6,193 nucleotides of DNA, taken from the NCBI GenBank assembly GCA_017540945.1, contig JAFYAB010000095.1:1-6193 (forward strand), written 5' to 3'. Source of the stretch: Oscillospiraceae bacterium. Lineage in GTDB: Bacteria; Bacillota_A; Clostridia; Oscillospirales; Oscillospiraceae. Shown here piece after piece: positions 1 to 6,193 of this stretch. The notes beneath the pieces were generated by a model. It made no database searches. It saw nothing but the letters and a program-made list of their open reading frames with translations, and was not told the DNA's origin. Every line of letters begins with the position of its first letter. Positions within the stretch are counted from its first letter, which is position 1. The translations under genes were made by a program, and so were the position numbers.

Positions 1-1
1 C

Positions 2-448
2 CTCCGCCCAGGTCTCGTAGCCCTCGTAGCCCTGGCCGGTCAGCTCCCGGAGCTGCTCCGGGGAGAGGGTGAAGGCCTCGGCCCGCGCCTGCAGATCCCC
101 GGCGGCAGCCTCCAGGGCCGCCCGGGCTTCCTCCGTTTGCAGATAGTCCCCCAGGAAGGACAGGGGCGGGGCGGTCCCCTCCGGGTCCTGCTCGGCGGCA
201 TAGGCGGGATAGCCCGCCAGGATCTGGGTCAGCATCAGCTCCAGCTCCTCCGTGGTGACCGCCGCAGCTCCGTTCTCCTCCAGGGCCTGGCGGATGCCGG
301 TTTCCAGGGTCTCCCGGGCGGCGTCGGAGTTCAGATACTCCCGCAGGGCCCCGCCCAGCTTGGTGGGATCGGTGCTCGGGTCCTGCTCCGCCTCCGCCAG
401 CCAGCCGTCCAGCAGCTTGGCGAAGAGGTCCCGCAGGTCCTCGGCGCT
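2..448 (-). repeat. Tandem 64-residue repeats in the ABC transporter extracytoplasmic domain
   Basis: Three segments line up without gaps at a spacing of exactly 64 residues (192 bases): residues 690-753 (bases 257-448), 754-817 (65-256), and the start of a third at 818-838 (2-64). Each opens with a [S/T]-x-E-x-L motif (SAEDL, TTEEL, SPEQL). Each has Gly at repeat position 15, preceded or followed by an aromatic or hydrophobic residue. Copies one and two also share AEQDP (shifted by one residue), Leu35, Tyr38-Leu39, Ala44-Arg45 and Leu48-Glu49. In the third, [10 protein letters not shown] matches [10 protein letters not shown] of the second. The copies are diverged, so this is an old duplication. 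The composition suggests mostly helical units. The array probably continues past the window edge. Confidence 0.75.
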
Positions 449-2515
449 GATCTTCAGCTTGACGCCTTGCATCAGCTCGGCGATATCCTTTTGGGACAGG
501 CTGGGCATGGCGGCGGAGAAGGCGTTGGGATCGATGGCGCCGCTGAGATCCAGGCCGGAGAGGTCCAGCCCGGAGAGGTCGAAGCCTGAGAGGTCGAAGT
601 CCCCCTCCTCCCCCAGGTCAAACTGGAAGGCCTTGGAAATGGCCTCCTCGTCCACCGTGAAAAGGGTGGAAAGATCCATCTCCCGATCCTGGGGCGTCTC
701 TCCGAAGGGCAGACCCGTGAACACGTCGGTAACGGGATCCGCCAGCTGCTGCCTGGTGACCGCGCTGGCGGCCGAGAGCTCCCGCAGATGGTCCGACAGG
801 GCGGCGGGATAGGCGATGCCGTAATTCAGGGTGGGATTGCTCATGTCCTCCCTGGGCAGGACCACGCCCACCACCGTGAGATCGTCCGCCGTCTCCAGGG
901 TCTTTTTCAACCAGGCCTCGTCGCCGGAGCGGTCAGCCCAGACCTTGTAGTCGGCGTCGTAGGTGTAGAGCCCGGAGACCGGCAGGACCTTGAAGGAGAT
1001 CCCCAGCAGATCCTCATAGCGCAGCCGCAGCTCCGGCCCCTCCAGATCCACGGTCTCGCCCTGGGCGAAGCGGCGGATCATCTCCTCCAGCTCCGCGGGG
1101 TCCTTGAGCCCCAGGGTGTAGAGGGTCATATCCGAGACCCGGCCCCGCTGGGTCAGCACCACCACGCACTCGTTCCAGGCCTCGGGCCAATGGCCCGCCA
1201 TCACCTCATACTGGTCCTCGTAAAGGGCGGGCTCGGAGGGCATGGAACGGAAGGAGTCGGTGGAGGTGAACTGGGAAAGCATGGAGCTCATGCCCTCGGC
1301 GGAGGAAAAGCCCATGGCGGCGAAGCTGGTATCCGGGTTCACCTGCCGGACCCGATCGTCCTCCAGCTTGTAGATGCGGGGCGTGATGTTGTAATCGTAG
1401 CTGATGGCCTGGACCTGGTCGTAAACGTCGGTCTGGCCGGATTCCAGGTAGGCCCGCAGGGCCGTCAGATCGTTGACGCTGACCCGGGAGAAAAGGTTCG
1501 TGATCGTCTTCCACTCCCGGACCTCCGAGGGCTCCGATTCCTCGTCCCCGCCCCGATTCTGGGGCATGAGGGAGGCCAGGTTGAAGCTGGCATCGGTGAT
1601 CTGGAGGGGATAGCTCTTGAGGGTGTCCTCCTCCACCGACTGGATATAGCGGTCCACGCCGTTGGACATGGAGAGGATCATGGCGATGCCGATGATGCCG
1701 ATGGAGCCCGCAAAGGCCACCAGCAGAGTCCGCACCTTCTTGGTCCAGAGATTGTTGAAGCTGAGGCTCAGGGCCGTCAGCGGAGACATGGAGGCCTTGC
1801 CCAGGTTCCGGTGGACCGCCGGGGTCTCGGTCTCCGGGTCGTAGGGGGCGGAGTCGTCTGTGATCTTGCCGTCCTTCAGCCGGACGACACGGGTGGCGTA
1901 GCGGTCCGCCAGCTCGGGATTGTGGGTCACCATCACCACCAGCCGGTCGCTGGCCACCTCCTTGAGCAGCTCCATGACCTGAACGGAGGTCTCGCTGTCC
2001 AGGGCGCCGGTGGGCTCGTCCGCCAGCAGGATGTCCGGGTCGTTGACCAGGGCCCGGGCGATGGCCACCCGCTGCATCTGGCCGCCGGAGAGCTGCGCGG
2101 GCTTCTTGTGGATGTGGTCCGCCAGGCCCACCTTGGCCAGGGCCTCCCGGGCCCGTCGGCGGCGCTCGCCCCGGCCCACGCCGGAGATGGTCAGCGCCAG
2201 CTCCACATTGGCCAGGATGCTCTGGTGGGGGATCAGATTGTAGCTCTGAAAGACGAAGCCCACGGTGTGGTTGCGGTAGGAGTCCCAGTCCCGGGCGGAA
2301 TACTTGCGGGTGGAAACGCCGTTGATGATGAGCTCGCCCTCGTCGTAGCGGTCCAGGCCGCCGATCACATTGAGCAGGGTGGTCTTGCCGGAGCCGCTGG
2401 GCCCCAGAATGGCCACGAATTCATTGTCCCGCAGACTGAGGCTGACCCCGTCCAGCGCCCGCTGGACCAACGCGCCGGTTTTATATACTTTTTTGACGTT
2501 TTGGATCTGGAGCAC
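2..2515 (-). CDS. MacB/FtsX-type ABC transporter, fused ATP-binding protein and permease (3' end outside window)
   Basis: The frame is open for 838 codons from a GTG start to the window edge. I read it codon by codon and found no stop. Residues 1 to about 225 form a LolD/MacB-class ATPase: Walker [10 protein letters not shown] at 38-46, Q-loop Gln90, signature LSGGQ at 142-146, Walker B ILLADE ending Asp166/Glu167, D-loop ALD at 171-173, and H-loop His198. A basic linker (WTKK) leads into one hydrophobic helix at about 263-283. From about 285 to 838 the protein is acidic, soluble and without a second membrane segment, as expected for an extracytoplasmic MacB-like domain. Known family members carry three more helices at the C-terminus, which would lie beyond position 1. 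Likely role: mechanotransmission-type export or envelope function powered by ATP; the substrate cannot be told. The GTG start is chosen because an extended Shine-Dalgarno precedes it and the product begins with the usual family N-terminus ([13 protein letters not shown]). Divergent from rpoB; no partner gene is visible. Confidence 0.93.
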   Translation of the reverse strand, partial: MLQIQNVKKVYKTGALVQRALDGVSLSLRDNEFVAILGPSGSGKTTLLNVIGGLDRYDEGELIINGVSTRKYSARDWDSYRNHTVGFVFQSYNLIPHQSILANVELALTISGVGRGERRRRAREALAKVGLADHIHKKPAQLSGGQMQRVAIARALVNDPDILLADEPTGALDSETSVQVMELLKEVASDRLVVMVTHNPELADRYATRVVRLKDGKITDDSAPYDPETETPAVHRNLGKASMSPLTALSLSFNNLWTKKVRTLLVAFAGSIGIIGIAMILSMSNGVDRYIQSVEEDTLKSYPLQITDASFNLASLMPQNRGGDEESEPSEVREWKTITNLFSRVSVNDLTALRAYLESGQTDVYDQVQAISYDYNITPRIYKLEDDRVRQVNPDTSFAAMGFSSAEGMSSMLSQFTSTDSFRSMPSEPALYEDQYEVMAGHWPEAWNECVVVLTQRGRVSDMTLYTLGLKDPAELEEMIRRFAQGETVDLEGPELRLRYEDLLGISFKVLPVSGLYTYDADYKVWADRSGDEAWLKKTLETADDLTVVGVVLPREDMSNPTLNYGIAYPAALSDHLRELSAASAVTRQQLADPVTDVFTGLPFGETPQDREMDLSTLFTVDEEAISKAFQFDLGEEGDFDLSGFDLSGLDLSGLDLSGAIDPNAFSAAMPSLSQKDIAELMQGVKLKISAEDLRDLFAKLLDGWLAEAEQDPSTDPTKLGGALREYLNSDAARETLETGIRQALEENGAAAVTTEELELMLTQILAGYPAYAAEQDPEGTAPPLSFLGDYLQTEEARAALEAAAGDLQARAEAFTLSPEQLRELTGQGYEGYETWAE
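536..595 (-). repeat. Four tandem DLSGx pentapeptide repeats (15-bp units)
   Basis: Residues 641-660 of the ABC transporter read [20 protein letters not shown] in direct succession, right after an acidic Gly/Glu stretch and before the 64-residue repeats. At DNA level the 15-bp units are close copies: on the plus strand GAGATCCAGGCCGGA, GAGGTCCAGCCCGGA and GAGGTCGAAGCCTGA, then a fourth that diverges. This suggests growth by slippage. The pattern resembles the A(D/N)Lxx pentapeptide-repeat rule, but four units are too few to call a beta-helix. It may be a linker or a short surface-exposed ladder. Confidence 0.8.
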
Positions 2516-2518
2516 GGG

Positions 2519-2530
2519 ATCGCCTCCCTT
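2519..2530 (-). promoter_or_regulatory. Extended Shine-Dalgarno of the ABC transporter gene
   Basis: Read on the minus strand this is AAGGGAGGCGAT, which matches 10 of 12 bases of AAAGGAGGTGAT, the complement of the usual 16S rRNA 3' tail. Three bases (CCC) separate it from the GTG at 2515-2513, giving 7 bases between the GGGAGG core and the start. It decides the GTG start; no in-frame ATG nearby has a comparable site. Confidence 0.85.
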
Positions 2531-2573
2531 CAAAACAATGTCCGTATGCCGATCGCCTGATCCCTTTTTCCGC

Positions 2574-2602
2574 ATTATACACGGAATACACCGCGACGAA
2601 AA
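2574..2602 (-). promoter_or_regulatory. Probable promoter of the ABC transporter gene
   Basis: A perfect TATAAT lies on the minus strand at 2579-2574, about 60 bases upstream of the GTG start. The -35 position at a 17-base spacing reads TTTTCG (2602-2597), a poor match. This gene would therefore be expressed weakly or need an activator. The predicted start of transcription is near 2567, giving a leader of about 50 bases. The -10 is seen directly; the promoter assignment is inference. Confidence 0.5.
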
Positions 2603-2616
2603 GGGGATCGGAGTTC

Positions 2617-2628
2617 TTTTTATAAAAA
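2617..2628. repeat. A/T palindrome TTTTTATAAAAA in an A/T-rich tract
   Basis: A perfect 12-base palindrome lies midway between the two divergent promoters, inside an A/T-rich run. A second A-tract (about 2653-2661) sits just upstream of the rpoB -35 box, where an UP element for the RNA polymerase alpha subunit would be. It could be an intrinsic bend, an UP element or a site for a repressor of both genes. Simple A/T richness also explains it. Confidence 0.35.
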
Positions 2629-2668
2629 ATTTACATTTCCAGGCTCAGGAATACAAAAAAACCCGGAA

Positions 2669-2683
2669 AAGTCATCTTGACTT
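2669..2683. promoter_or_regulatory. Operator-like dyad overlapping the rpoB -35 box
   Basis: AAGTCA-TCT-TGACTT is a perfect 6-bp inverted repeat with a 3-base centre. Its right arm covers nearly all of the -35 hexamer TTGACT (2677-2682), so a protein bound here would compete with sigma. Flanking GG and CC could extend it imperfectly. No regulator is recognised from the sequence, and a dyad of this size can arise by chance. Confidence 0.35.
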
Positions 2684-2705
2684 CCCTGGGCGTCTGTGCT
2701 ATAAT
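2677..2705 (+). promoter_or_regulatory. Strong SigA-type promoter of rpoB with extended -10
   Basis: The -35 TTGACT (2677-2682) and the -10 TATAAT (2700-2705) are 17 bases apart. The -10 is preceded by TG plus one base (2697-2699), making an extended -10. Five of six and six of six consensus bases match. Transcription would begin near 2712, about 146 bases before the rpoB start codon. This is near-ideal for a housekeeping sigma factor and fits the high demand for the beta subunit. Confidence 0.88.
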
Positions 2706-2725
2706 GTAGCTCCAATATGCGGTTT

Positions 2726-2741
2726 TCTGCGATTTCGCAGA
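2726..2741 (+). other. Small hairpin early in the rpoB leader
   Basis: TCTGCG-ATTT-CGCAGA forms a 6-bp stem with a 4-base loop (or 7 bp with a TT loop), starting about 15 bases after the predicted transcript start. It is followed by TTTCACCTC, not a run of T, so it is not a typical terminator. A role in 5' end stability is possible; nothing here proves one. Confidence 0.45.
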
Positions 2742-2837
2742 TTTCACCTCTATATCGGCAGTATAGCACAGGCAAGCGCAAAACGCAAGCCAGTCAAGAG
2801 CAAAACAATCAACGCTTCCGGGCGTATCATTTTTATG

Positions 2838-2849
2838 AAAGGCAGTGAT
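2838..2849 (+). promoter_or_regulatory. Ribosome binding site of rpoB, extended but with two mismatches
   Basis: AAAGGCAGTGAT matches 10 of 12 bases of AAAGGAGGTGAT, the full complement of the usual 16S rRNA tail. The two mismatches fall inside the GGAGG core. It ends 8 bases before the ATG at 2858. Taken alone, AAAGG would be 15 bases away, too far; the GTGAT half makes the 2858 start plausible. Confidence 0.65.
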
Positions 2850-2857
2850 GAACCCCC

Positions 2858-5800
2858 ATGGCATTGGTAAAGGACAAGTACTTTGGCAAGACCCTCCGCA
2901 AGAGCTACGCCAAGTACGAGGAAATTCTGGAGATGCCCAATCTGCTGAAGATCCAGAAGGATTCCTACAACTGGTTCCTGGAAGAGGGCCTGCACGAGGT
3001 CTTCCGGGACACGGACGCCATTACCGACTACACCGGCAACCTGGAGCTGAGCTTCCTGGACTACTCCATGAACGACAAGCCCAAGTATACCGTCGAGGAG
3101 TGCAAGGAGCGGGACGCCACCTACGCCAGACCCATCAAGGTCCGGGTGCGCCTGCGCAACAAGGAGACCGGCGAGATCAAAGAGCAGGAGATCTTCATGG
3201 GAGATTTCCCTCTCATGACCAACGGCGGCACCTTCGTGATCAACGGCGCCGAGCGCGTCATCGTCTCCCAGATCGTCCGCAGCCCCGGCATGTACTACGG
3301 CGACGAGGTGGACAAGGCCGACCAGCACTCCTATACCGCCCAGATCATCCCCTACCGGGGCGCCTGGCTGGAATATGAGACCGACACCCAGAACGTCTTC
3401 TACGTTCGCATCGACAAAAACCGCAAGCTCCCCATCACCTGCCTGATCCGCGCCCTGGGCGTCAACACCGACGCGGAAATCGTGGAGATGTTCGGCGACG
3501 ATCCCCGCATCACCGCCACCCTGGAGAAGGACACCTGTCACAGCCCCGAGGACAGCCTGCTGGAGATCTACCGGCGGCTGCGTCCCGGCGAGCCCCCCAC
3601 GGTGGACAACGCCCGCTCCTATCTGGAGGCCCTGTTCTTCGACGACCGCCGCTACGACGTGTCCAAGGTGGGCCGCTACAAGTTCAATAAGAAGATGGAC
3701 ATCTGGTGGCGCCTGGCTGGCAGCGAGCTGGCGGAGCCCATCGCCGATCCCCTGACCGGCGAGATCCTGGCCGAGCCCGGCAAGGTCCTGACCCGGGCCG
3801 AGGCCCACGCCATCTCCGACCGCGGCGTCAACGAGGCGGTCCTGCTGGTGAACGGCAAGAAGCTGAAGGTCTTTTCCAACCACATGGCCGACATGTCCAA
3901 ATTTGTGGACTTCGATCCCAGACAGTTCGGGGTCAAGGAGAAGATCGACTTCCCCACGCTGAAAACCCTGCTGGAGCAGGCCGCGGCCGAAAACTGGAGC
4001 ACCGAGGAATGGGGTTATGCCATTGAGGATCACGCGAACGAGCTGATGCCCAAGCACATCACCCCCAATGACATCCTGGCCTCCATCAACTACCTGATCT
4101 GCGTGGCCAACGGCGTCGGCACCACCGACGACATCGACCACCTGGGCAACCGCCGCCTGCGCTGCGTGGGCGAGCTGCTGCAGAACCAGTTCCGCGTGGG
4201 CTTCACCCGCCTGGAGCGCGTGATCCGCGAGCGCATGACCGTCCAGGATCTGGACACCGTCACGCCCCAGAGCCTGATCAACATCCGGCCCGTCACCGCG
4301 GTCATCAAGGAGTTCTTCGGCTCCTCCCCCCTGTCTCAGTTCATGGACCAGAACAACCCTCTGGCCGAGCTGACCCACAAGCGCCGTCTCTCCGCCCTGG
4401 GCCCCGGCGGCCTGTCCAGAGAGCGCGCCTCCTTCGACGTCCGCGACGTCCACTATTCCCACTATGGCCGCATGTGCCCCATCGAGACCCCCGAAGGTCC
4501 CAACATCGGCCTGATCAACTATCTGGCCTGCTTCGCCAAGATCAACGAGTACGGCTTTGTGGAGGCTCCCTTCCGCAAGATCGAAAAGATCTATGACGAA
4601 AACGGCAAGTACGCCGGCTCCCGTGTCACCGATCAGGTGGACTACATGACCGCCGACGTGGAGGACGACTACCGGGTGGCCCAGGCCAACGAGCCCGTGG
4701 ACGAGAACGGCTTCCTGGTGAACGCCCGCGTCACCTGCCGGCACCGCAACGAGATCATCGCCGTGGACCGGGAGCAGATCGACTACATCGACGTCTCCCC
4801 CAAGATGATGGTCTCCGTGGCCACCGCCTTCATCCCCTTCCTGCAGAACGACGACGCCAACCGTGCTCTGATGGGCGCCAACATGCAGCGTCAGGCCGTG
4901 CCCCTCATGGTCACCGAGGCCCCCATCGTGGCCACCGGCGTGGAGCACAAGTGCGCTGTGGACTCCGAGGTCTGCCTCAAGTCCTCCGGCGCCGGCGAGG
5001 TCCTGAAGGTCTCCGCCGACTGGATCACCATCCGTTACGACGACGGCTCCGTCGTGGATCATAAGCTCACCAAGTTCGCCCGCTCCAACCAGGGCACCTG
5101 CGTCAACCAGCGGCCCATCGTGGAGGTCGGCGAGCGGGTGGAGGCCGGACAGGTCATTGCCGACGGCCCCGCCTGCTCCCAGGGCGAGATCTCCCTGGGC
5201 AAGAACGTCCTCATCGGCTTCATGACCTGGGAGGGCTACAACTACGAGGACGCCATCCTGCTGAACGAGCGTCTGGTCCGGGAGGACGTCTTCACCTCCA
5301 TCCACATCGAGGAGTACGAGACCGAGGCCCGCGACACCAAGCTGGGGCCCGAGGAGATCACCCGGGACATCCCCAACGTGGGCGAGGACACCCTGAAGGA
5401 TCTGGACGAGGACGGCATCATCCGCATCGGCGCCGAGGTCAGCTCCGGCGACTATCTGGTGGGTAAGGTCACCCCCAAGGGCGAGACCGAGCTCACCGCC
5501 GAGGAGCGGCTGCTCCGGGCCATCTTCGGCGAGAAGGCCCGGGAGGTCCGGGACTCCTCCCTGAAGGTTCCCCACGGCGAGAGCGGCATCATCGTGGACG
5601 TCAAGAAGTTCACCCGCGCCAACGGCGACGAGATGGCTCCCGGCGTCAACAAGGTGGTCCGGGTCTACATCGCCCAGAAGCGGAAGATCTCCGTGGGCGA
5701 CAAGATGGCCGGCCGCCATGGCAACAAGGGCGTCGTGTCCCGGGTCCTGCCCGAGGAGGACATGCCCTTCCTGCCCGACGGCACTCCCCTGGACATCGTG

Positions 5801-5965
5801 TTGAACCCCCTGGGCGTCCCCTCCCGTATGAACATCGGCCAGGTGCTGGACGTCCACCTGGGCTATGCCGCCAAGACCCTGGGCTGGAAGGTCTCCACCC
5901 CCATCTTCGACGGCGCCAACGAAAAGGACATCCGCGACACCCTGAAGCTGGCGGGTATGCGGTAG
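2858..5965 (+). CDS. rpoB: DNA-directed RNA polymerase subunit beta, frame ending at an in-frame amber codon
   Basis: This is the beta subunit of the core RNA polymerase, which with beta' forms the catalytic cleft. The 1035 residues before TAG run through the conserved beta regions in order. The N-terminal protrusion and lobe include [16 protein letters not shown]. The rifampicin pocket is at 488-514 ([24 protein letters not shown]), followed by [10 protein letters not shown] at 540-549. The EDA motif has Glu797/Asp798, equivalent to E. coli Glu813/Asp814 near the active site. A flap-region segment includes [24 protein letters not shown] at 947-958 has Lys949 and Lys957, equivalent to the catalytic-centre Lys1065 and Lys1073. 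The large insertions of the E. coli protein are absent, as in Firmicutes. The ATG at 2858 fits the usual [11 protein letters not shown] start. Clostridial RpoB is normally about 1200-1260 residues, so this product would be truncated. The same frame continues intact after the stop. Confidence 0.97.
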   Translation: MALVKDKYFGKTLRKSYAKYEEILEMPNLLKIQKDSYNWFLEEGLHEVFRDTDAITDYTGNLELSFLDYSMNDKPKYTVEECKERDATYARPIKVRVRLRNKETGEIKEQEIFMGDFPLMTNGGTFVINGAERVIVSQIVRSPGMYYGDEVDKADQHSYTAQIIPYRGAWLEYETDTQNVFYVRIDKNRKLPITCLIRALGVNTDAEIVEMFGDDPRITATLEKDTCHSPEDSLLEIYRRLRPGEPPTVDNARSYLEALFFDDRRYDVSKVGRYKFNKKMDIWWRLAGSELAEPIADPLTGEILAEPGKVLTRAEAHAISDRGVNEAVLLVNGKKLKVFSNHMADMSKFVDFDPRQFGVKEKIDFPTLKTLLEQAAAENWSTEEWGYAIEDHANELMPKHITPNDILASINYLICVANGVGTTDDIDHLGNRRLRCVGELLQNQFRVGFTRLERVIRERMTVQDLDTVTPQSLINIRPVTAVIKEFFGSSPLSQFMDQNNPLAELTHKRRLSALGPGGLSRERASFDVRDVHYSHYGRMCPIETPEGPNIGLINYLACFAKINEYGFVEAPFRKIEKIYDENGKYAGSRVTDQVDYMTADVEDDYRVAQANEPVDENGFLVNARVTCRHRNEIIAVDREQIDYIDVSPKMMVSVATAFIPFLQNDDANRALMGANMQRQAVPLMVTEAPIVATGVEHKCAVDSEVCLKSSGAGEVLKVSADWITIRYDDGSVVDHKLTKFARSNQGTCVNQRPIVEVGERVEAGQVIADGPACSQGEISLGKNVLIGFMTWEGYNYEDAILLNERLVREDVFTSIHIEEYETEARDTKLGPEEITRDIPNVGEDTLKDLDEDGIIRIGAEVSSGDYLVGKVTPKGETELTAEERLLRAIFGEKAREVRDSSLKVPHGESGIIVDVKKFTRANGDEMAPGVNKVVRVYIAQKRKISVGDKMAGRHGNKGVVSRVLPEEDMPFLPDGTPLDIVLNPLGVPSRMNIGQVLDVHLGYAAKTLGWKVSTPIFDGANEKDIRDTLKLAGMR
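4319..4399 (+). other. rpoB: Rifampicin-resistance-determining region of rpoB
   Basis: Residues 488-514 correspond to E. coli beta 507-533. The classic resistance positions carry the sensitive-type residues: Ser493 (512), Gln494 (513), Asp497 (516), His507 (526) and Ser512 (531). Residue 491 is Pro where E. coli has Gln510. By these positions the enzyme should bind rifampicin; the effect of the Pro is unknown to me. Confidence 0.85.
5963..5965 (+). other. In-frame amber (TAG) codon inside rpoB
   Basis: The frame reads GGT ATG CGG TAG GAC GGC AAG, that is AGMR, stop, DGKS. The homologous B. subtilis stretch, from memory, is [18 protein letters not shown], so the stop replaces one residue in a poorly conserved loop just before the invariant LYDGRTGE block. 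One base change from GAG (Glu), CAG (Gln) or AAG (Lys) would create it. There is no frame shift. Confidence 0.97.

Positions 5966-6193
<228 letters not shown>

Larger units (their letters stand above)
2516..2857. other. Divergent intergenic region between the ABC transporter and rpoB
   Basis: These 342 bases are clearly richer in A and T than the flanking genes. They hold the start region of the minus-strand gene (to about 2580), an A/T-rich centre (about 2612-2665), the strong rpoB promoter (2677-2705) and a leader of about 146 bases. I see no protein-coding gene, tRNA or other recognisable RNA gene. Since the neighbour reads away, the rpoB promoter has to lie in this stretch. Confidence 0.85.

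Noticed and set aside
788..2560. Open frame of 590 codons on the plus strand opposite the ABC transporter
   Set aside because: It is low-complexity G/V/H/Q-rich translation antisense to a gene with complete ATPase motifs, with no domain of its own.
2726..2741. Leader hairpin as an intrinsic terminator or attenuator
   Set aside because: No run of T follows the stem, and no competing antiterminator pairing was evident by eye.
2835..2870. Possible 11-codon upstream peptide ([11 protein letters not shown]) overlapping the rpoB start
   Set aside because: It has no Shine-Dalgarno of its own and overlaps the rpoB ribosome binding site. A short chance frame is the simpler reading.
2845..3378. Alternative-frame reading of 177 codons at the start of rpoB (ATG at 2848 is well spaced from AAAGG)
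   Set aside because: The product is R/G/P-rich shadow sequence. The AAAGG is better explained as part of the extended rpoB ribosome binding site.

Overview
The window holds two divergently transcribed genes, both running off an edge, separated by a 342-base intergenic region. It looks like chromosomal DNA of a GC-rich Gram-positive anaerobe of the Clostridia, most likely a gut Oscillospiraceae-type bacterium (Flavonifractor/Lawsonibacter-like). The taxonomic call is inference. It rests on codons ending mostly in G or C, an RNA polymerase beta subunit of Gram-positive type, a fused MacB/FtsX-type ABC transporter of a form common in gut Clostridia, and a consensus SigA-type promoter.

Positions 2-2515 (minus strand) encode the first 838 residues of a single-polypeptide ABC exporter-like protein. 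It has an N-terminal ATPase with all nucleotide-binding motifs, one transmembrane helix, then at least 550 residues of extracytoplasmic domain. Two repeat systems lie in the visible end of that domain: four tandem DLSGx pentapeptides, and a tandem repeat with a period of exactly 64 residues (two full copies and the start of a third). The C-terminal membrane helices and stop codon are outside the window.

Positions 2516-2857 are intergenic and carry both promoters. The rpoB promoter is very strong (TTGACT, 17-base spacer, extended TGC-TATAAT). A 15-bp dyad overlaps its -35 box, and an A/T-rich tract lies upstream. A leader of about 146 bases follows, with a small hairpin and an extended Shine-Dalgarno. 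Because the upstream neighbour points away, rpoB here is not read from an rplJ-rplL transcript as in many bacteria.

Positions 2858-6193 (plus strand) encode rpoB. The reading frame is normal and highly conserved until an in-frame amber codon TAG at 5963-5965 (codon 1036). The same frame then continues with intact, conserved RpoB sequence for 76 more codons to the window edge. Truncation would remove essential C-terminal parts of the subunit. The stop is therefore either a sequence error, a real nonsense change tolerated through suppression, or a recoded codon. This is the most notable observation in the window.
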